Source: Micromonosporaceae bacterium | Lineage (GTDB): Bacteria; Actinomycetota; Actinomycetes; Mycobacteriales; Micromonosporaceae | DNA length: 9,719 bases | Reading direction: 5' to 3' | Assembly: GCA_019690055.1 (NCBI GenBank) | Contig: JADGGF010000135.1 | Coordinates: forward strand, 1 to 9,719 | Part shown: positions 1 through 5,568 of the stretch, one piece after another | Layout of the letters: every line of letters begins with the position of its first letter | Numbering within the stretch: the first letter of the stretch is position 1 | Position numbers and translations under genes: made by a program | The notes under the pieces: model-generated | Told to the model about the DNA's origin: nothing | The model's input: the letters and a program-made list of their open reading frames with translations, nothing else | Database searches by the model: none

Positions 1-1737
1 CGACTGACGCTGCCCGCTGCGGTTTTCCTGATCGCGCGGACGGCGGCGGCGACCGCAGCGGCGGCCGCGGCGGTCTCCGTGGTCGGGTCCGGCACCGTTC
101 GCCGCGCCGAAGGAATCGACAGTGAATTCCTTCTCGATCTGCTCGCGACCATCATCGTCTGGCTGGTCGTCTACCACGTCCCGGCCATCGTGGCCGACCT
201 GCGGCACGAGACGTGGCGGACCGTCCGGCAGGGCGTCGGGGTCGAGATCCTGGCCAGTGCGTCCTTGCTGTTCCTGGCCCCGATCGTCGTCGCCGAACCG
301 CGGGGCTGGACGTTCGCGTTGCTGCTGTTGCCGTTGATCGCCCTCAACCGGCTCACCGGACTCGTCAACCGACAGGCGGCGTCGCTGCGCCGGGATGAGG
401 TGACCGGACTGCTGAACCAGCGTGGGCTGGCCGACATCGCGGCGGACCTGGGCCGGCAGCGACGGCGGAGACCCGGCCGGTATGCCCTTCTGCTGATCCG
501 GCTGAACAGCCTGCGGGACCTCGACGACGCGTTCGGTCGTCAGGTCGTCGACCGGGTCCTCACCCACGTGGCTCGCCGCCTCGCCGCCGCCTTCGGCAAC
601 CGCGCCACGGTGGGGCGTCCCGACACCGACGATCTCGTCGTCCTGGTGCCGCGCGGCGCGGACCATGACGACCCCGAACCAATCGACTCAGCAGTGGCGA
701 CAATCAATCGACTGGTCAAGGAGCCGGTCGCCATCGACGGTCTGCGATTCGACGCCCGCGCCACGATCGGTACCGCTCGGGCACCCGAGGACGCGTCCGA
801 TTTTCCGACCCTGGCGCGCTACGCCGACGCGGCGATCCGCTACGGCCGTCCCGGGGAGACGCAGGTCGCCTTCACCCGGCGCCCCCAGGAAGAGATCGAC
901 CGGCGGCTGAACCTGCTGGCCGACCTCAGCGCCGCGCTGCGCGGCGACACCGACGGCGGTCACGTCGAGTTCGCGTACCAGCCCCAGGTCCGGCTCGACT
1001 CCGGCGAAGTGATAGGGGTCGAGGCGCTCCTGCGGTGGACGCACCCGACACGCGGAGCGGTCAGCCCGGGTGACCTGTTCGCGGTCGTGGAACCAACCCC
1101 GCTGGTGCACGACATCACCCGGCTCGCCGTCGAGACCGCCATCCATCAGGTACGGCGATGGGACGAACGAAGCGTCCGCCTGCGCGTCTCGGTCAACGTC
1201 ACCGTGCGCGACCTGCAGCAGGGCTGGCTCATCGACCACATCCTCGACCGGGTCCACCGGGTCGGGGTCGCCCCCGACCAGCTGGTCATCGAGGTCACCG
1301 AGAACGAGGTGATCAGCGAGCCCGAGCTGGTGCGCCGCAGCGTCGACCGCCTGGTCGGGGCCGGCGTGCAGGTGGCGGTCGACGACTTCGGCAGCGGTTT
1401 CGCCTCCCTGCAGCATCTTCGACAACTGCCCCTGAACCAATTGAAGATCGACAAAGGCCTGGTCCGCTCCATCGCCGACAACCCCGGCGACCGCGCCGTC
1501 GTACGATCCGTCATCGATCTCGCGCGGGCCCTCGGCCTGACCGTGGTGGCGGAAGGCGTCGAGAACCAGGCCGTCCACCAGGCTCTGCGCCGCCTGGGGT
1601 GCCCGATGGGCCAGGGATACTTCTACGGCCCCCCGACCACCGCCGCCGAGATCGTTCGCGCCCTCTCCGCCCGGTCGTATCGGGCCGACCGCCGGCACTC
1701 CCGACGCCGTGGCGCCGGGCCGGCCTCCGCGGCCTAG
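1..1737 (+). CDS. GGDEF-EAL membrane protein, probable c-di-GMP phosphodiesterase (5' partial)
   Basis: Probably hydrolyses the second messenger cyclic-di-GMP to pGpG at the membrane. The frame is open from base 1, so the true start lies left of the window; the GTG at 79 is only the first start codon inside it. Hydrophobic segments at about 22-50, 124-195 and 250-360 look like transmembrane helices. A GGDEF-like domain starts near 391 (RDEVTGLLN), but its signature is replaced by RPDTDDL (about 616-636), so cyclase activity is unlikely. The EAL domain (about 965-1650) keeps the expected residues: Glu of EALLRW (1021), Asn (1195), Glu of EVTE (1291), the DDFGSG pair (1381-1386), Lys of LKIDK (1453), Glu of VAEGVE (1552) and GQGYFYGPP near 1609. 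This is the usual arrangement of a phosphodiesterase whose dead GGDEF domain may be regulatory. The basic C-terminal tail (SRRRGAG) is unremarkable. Catalytic activity is predicted from residues only. Confidence 0.93.
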   Translation, partial: RLTLPAAVFLIARTAAATAAAAAAVSVVGSGTVRRAEGIDSEFLLDLLATIIVWLVVYHVPAIVADLRHETWRTVRQGVGVEILASASLLFLAPIVVAEPRGWTFALLLLPLIALNRLTGLVNRQAASLRRDEVTGLLNQRGLADIAADLGRQRRRRPGRYALLLIRLNSLRDLDDAFGRQVVDRVLTHVARRLAAAFGNRATVGRPDTDDLVVLVPRGADHDDPEPIDSAVATINRLVKEPVAIDGLRFDARATIGTARAPEDASDFPTLARYADAAIRYGRPGETQVAFTRRPQEEIDRRLNLLADLSAALRGDTDGGHVEFAYQPQVRLDSGEVIGVEALLRWTHPTRGAVSPGDLFAVVEPTPLVHDITRLAVETAIHQVRRWDERSVRLRVSVNVTVRDLQQGWLIDHILDRVHRVGVAPDQLVIEVTENEVISEPELVRRSVDRLVGAGVQVAVDDFGSGFASLQHLRQLPLNQLKIDKGLVRSIADNPGDRAVVRSVIDLARALGLTVVAEGVENQAVHQALRRLGCPMGQGYFYGPPTTAAEIVRALSARSYRADRRHSRRRGAGPASAA

Positions 1738-1824
1738 GCCCGATCACCGCGTCCAGCCATGGGCGACCGGCCGGACGTCGACAGGGCGTGACGCCAGAGG
1801 AAGATAGGACGGTGGCCAGCGTGC

Positions 1825-2490
1825 GTGTCCGCGTCGTGTGCGCTGTGGTTGCTGACGCTTCTTCTGGCGGTGCCGGGCTGTTCGCCGGACGGGAGTCCTC
1901 GCCTCCGGCAGCCCGGTGGTGACCACGGGGTGCCGCGATCCTTCGACACGGCCTGGCGGCACGTCGCGTTCGAGGTCGGCGCGAACCAGCCGGTCTCATA
2001 TGTTTACGGATCGTTCCCGGTCTGCCTGGACCGACCCGGACGCGTTGAGATCCTTCAAGTGTCGCTGGAGTACACCATCAATGGGCTCCGGGTCGATGCC
2101 TTCGCCGTTGCCCAACCCGAACTCATCCCGCGGACGGATCTTCCCGTTGAGGGGACACCGCTGACCGACTTCGGGTACGACGTCACCTCGGTCTTCGTCG
2201 ACCGAGTATGCGACTCGTTCCTGGACCTCGGGGTGCAGGTCTCCAAGCCCACCGCGTCGACCGCGCGGGGCGCCAACCTGCTCATCGAGTACCAATCAGA
2301 CGGTAAAACTTACACGCTTCGATCGGAATTCGAGCTGATCCTCCGCGAGGGCGACGGCCGAAAGCCGGAGTGGGCCCGCGAGTGCGAGTTCTGGTACGAC
2401 ATCGAGCAGTACCAGGCCGCGACCGCCGGCCGCTCCCCCGCCGTCGCGACCGGTCAGCTCGTCCAGCGATCGGAAACCGGCCAGACGTAG
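1825..2490 (+). CDS. Putative lipoprotein of unknown function
   Basis: Family not recognised. A short hydrophobic stretch (residues 6-18, LWLLTLLLAVPG) is followed by Cys19, which reads as a lipobox (VPGC), although Pro at -2 is atypical. The mature part is about 200 residues with Cys67, Cys129 and Cys187, no catalytic motif I recognise, and alternating hydrophobic/polar segments suggesting a beta-rich extracytoplasmic domain. GTG 1825 is the only start available in this frame because an in-frame TGA lies at 1789-1791. It lacks a well-placed ribosome site and the N-terminus lacks the usual basic residues, so the 5' end may be frameshifted (see findings). Codon use is somewhat less GC-biased than in neighbours, for example around 2290-2335. 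The last 12 codons overlap the convergent gene. Certainty is good that it is coding, low on function. Confidence 0.72.
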   Translation: MSASCALWLLTLLLAVPGCSPDGSPRLRQPGGDHGVPRSFDTAWRHVAFEVGANQPVSYVYGSFPVCLDRPGRVEILQVSLEYTINGLRVDAFAVAQPELIPRTDLPVEGTPLTDFGYDVTSVFVDRVCDSFLDLGVQVSKPTASTARGANLLIEYQSDGKTYTLRSEFELILREGDGRKPEWARECEFWYDIEQYQAATAGRSPAVATGQLVQRSETGQT

Positions 2491-2912
2491 GGCAGGTCGT
2501 CCGGGACGTCGTCACCGAAGATCGGGCGGTAGTGGGCCGGGTCCTTGCGGAGCAGCGCCGACTGGTGGCTGCGGTGCAACTCGGCCAAGCCGAGCCAGTT
2601 CGGTAGCTCGCCGGCCGCCGCCAGCTCCGCCTGCCCCCGGGCCGGGCCGCCGAAGTCCGCGACCAGCGTCGCGGCGACGGTGTCCGCCCAGCCCCGCTCG
2701 GTCCACGCCCGGCAGATCGTCAAGCCGTAGCAGACCAACGCCTCGGCGTACCCCGTCCACATCCTGGCCGCCGGGTGGTGGCCCCAGCCGTACCCCGGGA
2801 CCGACGTCGCCCGCAGGACCTGCAACGCCTCCACCCGCTGCTTGCCGAGCCGGCGCGGGTCGAGCACGGCGGCGCACCGGGCGAACTCGGGGTAGGGCAG
2901 GAACGTCTGCAC
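2454..2912 (-). CDS. MSMEG_6728 / Pyr_excise family protein (putative pyrimidine-dimer DNA glycosylase-like)
   Basis: A 152-residue protein matching, from memory, the Pyr_excise family that includes T4 endonuclease V (DenV). Its actinobacterial members are usually called MSMEG_6728 family. Visible conserved blocks are the N-terminal QTFLPYPEF, LDPRRLGKQRVEALQVL (residues 17-33), GWGHHPAARMW (42-52) and LHRSHQSALLRKDPAHYRP (112-130). Length fits the family. The start is GTG at 2912; codons upstream (GCT, GGT, GAT, GAT, CCC) offer no alternative. DenV uses the alpha-amine of Thr2 and Glu23. Here Thr is residue 3 and Glu28 could align with Glu23, so glycosylase activity is not assured. If active it would act on UV-damaged DNA in the cytoplasm. 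The 3' end overlaps the lipoprotein gene tail to tail. The transporter gene upstream on the same strand is 111 bp away, so it probably has its own promoter. Confidence 0.85.
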   Translation of the reverse strand: MQTFLPYPEFARCAAVLDPRRLGKQRVEALQVLRATSVPGYGWGHHPAARMWTGYAEALVCYGLTICRAWTERGWADTVAATLVADFGGPARGQAELAAAGELPNWLGLAELHRSHQSALLRKDPAHYRPIFGDDVPDDLPYVWPVSDRWTS

Positions 2913-3007
2913 AGCACCATCATCGGGCCGGGGGCGTCGTCATCGGCCGCCGACGGCCCGAGCGGCTCGTGAAACTGACCACTCGGGCGTACGCCGGGCC
3001 TGCGGAC

Positions 3008-3022
3008 GCTCCACTGTGGAGC
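3008..3022 (-). terminator. Palindrome just after the transporter stop, possible terminator
   Basis: The 15-bp sequence GCTCCACTGTGGAGC is a palindrome around a central T and can fold as a 6-bp stem with a 3-nt loop. It begins one base past the TAG stop (3024-3026) of the minus-strand transporter. There is no T-run, which is common in actinomycete terminators. A protein-binding palindrome upstream of the Pyr_excise gene is the alternative. Confidence 0.35.
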
Positions 3023-3023
3023 A

Positions 3024-3995
3024 CTATCGCTCGTCGGCGGCGAGGACCGGCTCAGCCGGAGCAGCCTGGGCCTGCGGGTCGACGGCGCGGGCCTCGCCGA
3101 GGCGCACCAGGGCGACGCCCAGCACGATCAGTGCCCCGCCGACGAGCTGCCTCGGCGTCGGCACCTCGTTGACGACGAGCCAGGCGATCAGGAAGGCGAA
3201 GACGACCTCGGTCAGGCCCACGAACGACGCGAGCCGCGGACCGAGCATGCGGGCGGCGCCGATCCCGGCGACGTAGGCCACCACCGCGGCGACCAGGATC
3301 AGGCCGGCCACCGGTACGAGCCAGCTCGTGACGCGGCCGGCGAACTCCACGTCGCCGAACGTGGCGCGCAGCGGCAGCAGGCCGATCAATCCACACATCA
3401 TCAGGGCCACGGCGCCGACGCCCATGCCCCCGGTCGCTAGCACGACCGGCGGGAGGTCGGGGTCGCTGCGCCCCGAGAGCACGAAGTACCCGGCCAGACC
3501 GACCGCGGCGACGAGGCCCCAGAGCGCGCCCACCGGGTGGAAGCCAGCCGACCCGCTCAGGTCGAGGACGAACAGCAGACCGGCGATGGCGCCCACCGCG
3601 CCGGCCATCGTGAGCCGACTCGGGCGCTGCCGGTGGACCACCCACATCCACGCGACCACGAGGACGATGCCGAAGAACTCCAGCAGCAGCGCCACCCCGA
3701 TCGGCAGATACCGCACCGCGTTGAAGAAGCCGACCTGCGCGCCGGCCACCGCGAGCAGCCCGAAGATCCCGACAGTGCGGAGGTTTCGCCGGAGCACCGG
3801 CCACTTGCCACGCAACGACCACGCCGCCGGCGCGGCCAGGATCAGCGCGGCGACGCCGACGCGCGCGACGACCGCCGCCTCGGCGGACCAACCGGCGGCG
3901 ATCAGGGAACGGGCGAACGTGCCGGAGGTGGCGAAGGTGAGCGCGGACACCACAGCCAGCCCCAGCCCGACGCCGGTGGCACGACCGTGGGGCAC
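3024..3995 (-). CDS. EamA/DMT-family transporter (10 predicted transmembrane helices)
   Basis: An inner-membrane permease of the drug/metabolite transporter superfamily, which usually exports or imports small metabolites; the substrate cannot be read from sequence. The 323-residue protein has two tandem EamA halves (about residues 8-137 and 152-300), each with five hydrophobic segments. Typical family features are the first helix with SALTFATSGTFAR, the short RNLRTVG loop, LPIGVALLLEFFGIVLVV closing the first half, and GLTEVVFAFLIAWLVVNE closing the second. The Ala/Pro-rich tail after residue 300 is unstructured. GTG 3995 is chosen because a strong AGGAGG lies 4 nt upstream (4000-4005). The gene is divergent from the CGNR protein gene, an arrangement that suggests regulation by that neighbour (inference). 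A palindrome follows its stop codon. Confidence 0.93.
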   Translation of the reverse strand: MPHGRATGVGLGLAVVSALTFATSGTFARSLIAAGWSAEAAVVARVGVAALILAAPAAWSLRGKWPVLRRNLRTVGIFGLLAVAGAQVGFFNAVRYLPIGVALLLEFFGIVLVVAWMWVVHRQRPSRLTMAGAVGAIAGLLFVLDLSGSAGFHPVGALWGLVAAVGLAGYFVLSGRSDPDLPPVVLATGGMGVGAVALMMCGLIGLLPLRATFGDVEFAGRVTSWLVPVAGLILVAAVVAYVAGIGAARMLGPRLASFVGLTEVVFAFLIAWLVVNEVPTPRQLVGGALIVLGVALVRLGEARAVDPQAQAAPAEPVLAADER

Positions 3996-4040
3996 GGATC
4001 CTCCTGCTCGGCGGACTGCGTAAGGAACAAAGACCAGTTA

Positions 4041-4051
4041 TGCTCATGACA
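4041..4051 (+). promoter_or_regulatory. Candidate operator, copy 1 of an 11-bp direct repeat
   Basis: TGCTCATGACA occurs here and again, exactly, at 4085-4095, 44 bp away (about four helical turns). This copy lies in the spacer between the divergent transporter and CGNR genes and overlaps the proposed -10 of the transporter promoter. A role as binding site for the CGNR protein is inference. Confidence 0.4.
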
Positions 4052-4075
4052 GCACGGTGGGCTGACAGGAGTCAA
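4046..4075 (-). promoter_or_regulatory. Possible promoter of the DMT transporter
   Basis: On the minus strand TTGACT (4075-4070) matches the actinobacterial -35 consensus TTGACN. After an 18-bp spacer, TGTCAT (4051-4046) is a weak -10. Transcription would begin near 4039, giving a leader of about 44 nt before GTG 3995. The -35 lies next to the ribosome site of the divergent gene. The poor -10 makes this tentative. Confidence 0.3.
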
Positions 4076-4076
4076 G

Positions 4077-4628
4077 GTGCTTTTTGCTCATGACACAGAG
4101 CTGGCTCTCATCGCGGCCGCGGCGCTGGTCAACACGGACGGCAGTGACGGGGAGGGGCTGCCGGACGTCGGGGCGCTGGCGACGTTCCTCGATAGCTACG
4201 GCTGGACCGGCCGCCACGACGGCACCGAGGCGGAGCTGCGGTCGGTCCGGCGGCTGCGGCCCCGCCTGCGCCCCGTCTGGTACGAGGACGAGGACGGTGT
4301 CGTGGCGATCGTCAATGCCCTGCTCCGCGAGTCGCGCGCCCTGCCGCAACTGGTCAAGCACAACGACGAGCCGTACCACCTGCACGCCACGCCGCCCGAC
4401 GCGCCACTGGCCCAGCGCATGGCCGTGGAGGCGGCCATGGCGTTCGCGGACGTGGTCCGCAGCGGGGAGCTGAGCCGCCTGCGAATCTGCGACTATCCCG
4501 GGTGCGACAACGTCCTCGTCGATCTGTCGAAGAACCGGTCCAAGCGGTACTGCGACGCCGGCTGCGGAAACCGCGCCGCGGTCGCCGCCTACCGAGCCCG
4601 CAGAATCACCCCGGCCCCGAAGCGATAA
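4077..4628 (+). CDS. CGNR zinc-finger protein (ABATE domain), putative transcriptional regulator
   Basis: A 183-residue protein with an N-terminal ABATE-type domain (about residues 5-120) and a C-terminal CGNR zinc finger. The finger has Cys138, Cys143, Cys159 and Cys163 as probable zinc ligands, with the name-giving CGNR at 163-166 and the following basic helix RAAVAAYRARR. Such proteins are widely annotated as stress-related or DNA-binding regulators; direct biochemistry is limited. GTG 4077 is supported by AGGAG at 4067-4071 with 5-nt spacing. That ribosome site sits in a small inverted repeat, TGAC-AGGA-GTCA (4063-4074), which could mask it. The gene is divergent from the DMT transporter, and the second copy of the 11-bp repeat lies in its codons 3-7, suggesting autoregulation. 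The family call is firm; the regulatory role is inferred. Confidence 0.9.
   Translation: MLFAHDTELALIAAAALVNTDGSDGEGLPDVGALATFLDSYGWTGRHDGTEAELRSVRRLRPRLRPVWYEDEDGVVAIVNALLRESRALPQLVKHNDEPYHLHATPPDAPLAQRMAVEAAMAFADVVRSGELSRLRICDYPGCDNVLVDLSKNRSKRYCDAGCGNRAAVAAYRARRITPAPKR
4085..4095 (+). promoter_or_regulatory. Candidate operator, copy 2 of the 11-bp direct repeat
   Basis: This is the second exact copy of TGCTCATGACA, inside codons 3-7 of the CGNR protein gene. With the copy at 4041-4051 it brackets that gene's ribosome site and start codon. Being within coding sequence it could be chance, but exact conservation of an 11-mer at this spacing is suggestive. Confidence 0.35.
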
Positions 4629-4651
4629 TCAGTCCACACAGGAGCAGGTCG

Positions 4652-4677
4652 GTAGCGGCTGAACCGTCGACCGCTGC
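4652..4677 (+). terminator. Weak hairpin after the CGNR gene
   Basis: GTAGCGG (4652-4658) can pair with CCGCTGC (4671-4677) through seven pairs including one G-T wobble, with a 12-nt loop and no T-run. It sits 24 bp past the CGNR stop and before the next gene. It is weak and may have no function. Confidence 0.2.
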
Positions 4678-4722
4678 AACGCCGGCCTCGCGGTTCGTCA
4701 GCGCATTGGGAGGTTCATCGTC

Positions 4723-5448
4723 GTGGTCACCCCGGACCGTCCTCTTGCCCAGCCCGATCGCAATGAGCAGGGCTCACCGGACGCCACCGCGCCGTACTCG
4801 GAGGAGTGGGTGATCGCACGGGCCAAGGAGGCCTACGAACACGGCACCGCGTCCTTCGACATCGACCCTGCTCGCACGGCGTTGCTCGTGATCGACATGC
4901 AGGACGAGTTCGTCCGGCCCGGCTGGAGCCCGTTCTGGGTCCCCGCGGCGACCCGGATGGCGCCGCGACTGCGGCGCCTGATCGAGCACGCCCGGACGCT
5001 GAACGTGCCCGTGATCTGGACGATCTTCGATGACACGCACCACAACCTGGACCGCCCGCGGTCGCTGTCCAGTCTCGCCCACGGCTCCGTCGACTGGAAG
5101 CGCCCCGGCCCAGCCGCGGTGTGGAGCGAGATGGGGTACCGCGACGACGAGATCCTCATCCGCAAGCCGTCGTACGGGGCGTTCTACGACACCCCGCTGG
5201 ACACAATCCTGCGCAACCTCGGCCGCGACACCGTCATCGTGACGGGCACCCTCACGAACTACTGCTGCGGCACCACGGCCCGCCAGGCGTACGAGCGCGG
5301 CTATTACGTCGTGTTCAGCGCGGACACGACGGCCACCGACGACGAGTCGCGGCAAGAGCATGAGCTCGCCGTGCTGCGGAAGGGTTTCGCGCTCGTGCTC
5401 ACCACCGACGAGATCGAGGCCCGACTCGGCGGCCAGTGCGGCGCCTGA
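4723..5448 (+). CDS. Isochorismatase-fold cysteine hydrolase
   Basis: A cytoplasmic hydrolase of the isochorismatase-like superfamily, which includes nicotinamidases, N-carbamoylsarcosine amidase, ureidoacrylate and biuret hydrolases. The catalytic triad is visible: Asp58 in LLVIDMQDEF, Lys148 in LIRKPSYGAF and Cys181 in GTLTNYCCGTTARQAYERG. The usual Rossmann-like alternation runs from residue 52 to about 233. About 45 residues precede the core, including SEEWVIARAKEAYEHG, longer than the minimal family form, and the WSPFWVP segment may shape the substrate pocket. The substrate cannot be assigned: there is no ArCP domain as in EntB and no pathway neighbour. GTG 4723 has a good ribosome site, GGGAGG (4708-4713), 9 nt upstream. 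It is co-directional with the CGNR gene 94 bp away, probably a separate unit. The stop codon lies in the first unit of a degenerate tandem repeat. Confidence 0.92.
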   Translation: MVTPDRPLAQPDRNEQGSPDATAPYSEEWVIARAKEAYEHGTASFDIDPARTALLVIDMQDEFVRPGWSPFWVPAATRMAPRLRRLIEHARTLNVPVIWTIFDDTHHNLDRPRSLSSLAHGSVDWKRPGPAAVWSEMGYRDDEILIRKPSYGAFYDTPLDTILRNLGRDTVIVTGTLTNYCCGTTARQAYERGYYVVFSADTTATDDESRQEHELAVLRKGFALVLTTDEIEARLGGQCGA

Positions 5449-5518
5449 CCAGCGGCCAGTACGGCGCCTAACCAGCGGGCGGTCGCCTGACCAGCGGGCG
5501 GTGCGGCGCCCCACCCGC
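5431..5518 (+). repeat. Four-unit degenerate tandem repeat, about 23 bp per unit
   Basis: Units are 5431-5453, 5454-5476, 5477-5495 (four bases shorter) and 5496-5518. Units 1 and 2 begin GGCCAGT and share GCGCCTRACCAGC; units 3 and 4 begin GGGCGGT; units 1, 2 and 4 contain the palindromic GGCGCC. Units 1 and 2 differ at two positions only. The first unit covers the last five codons and stop of the hydrolase gene; the rest is intergenic. Confidence 0.75.
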
Positions 5519-5556
5519 CCAGCCTCGGCCACTGTCCCGGGGCACCGCCGATCGCA

Positions 5557-5562
5557 TAGTCT
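5557..5562 (+). promoter_or_regulatory. Likely -10 element for a leaderless transcript
   Basis: TAGTCT fits the actinobacterial -10 pattern TAnnnT and ends six bases before the GTG at 5569. The transcript would therefore start at or beside the start codon. No Shine-Dalgarno sequence precedes that GTG, which agrees. A clear -35 is not visible. Confidence 0.4.
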
Positions 5563-5568
5563 CGGGCG

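Noticed and set aside
688..1698. A minus-strand open frame opposite the EAL domain
   Set aside because: It is antisense to conserved EAL residues and has no recognisable motif.
1738..1824. Search for a promoter or terminator between the EAL and lipoprotein genes
   Set aside because: No convincing -35/-10 pair or hairpin is visible; only the AGGA sequence discussed with the lipoprotein start stands out.
2986..2995. Palindrome GGCGTACGCC in the gap upstream of the Pyr_excise gene
   Set aside because: A perfect 10-bp palindrome is expected by chance often enough in such GC-rich DNA, it cannot form a hairpin with a loop, and nothing else supports a function.
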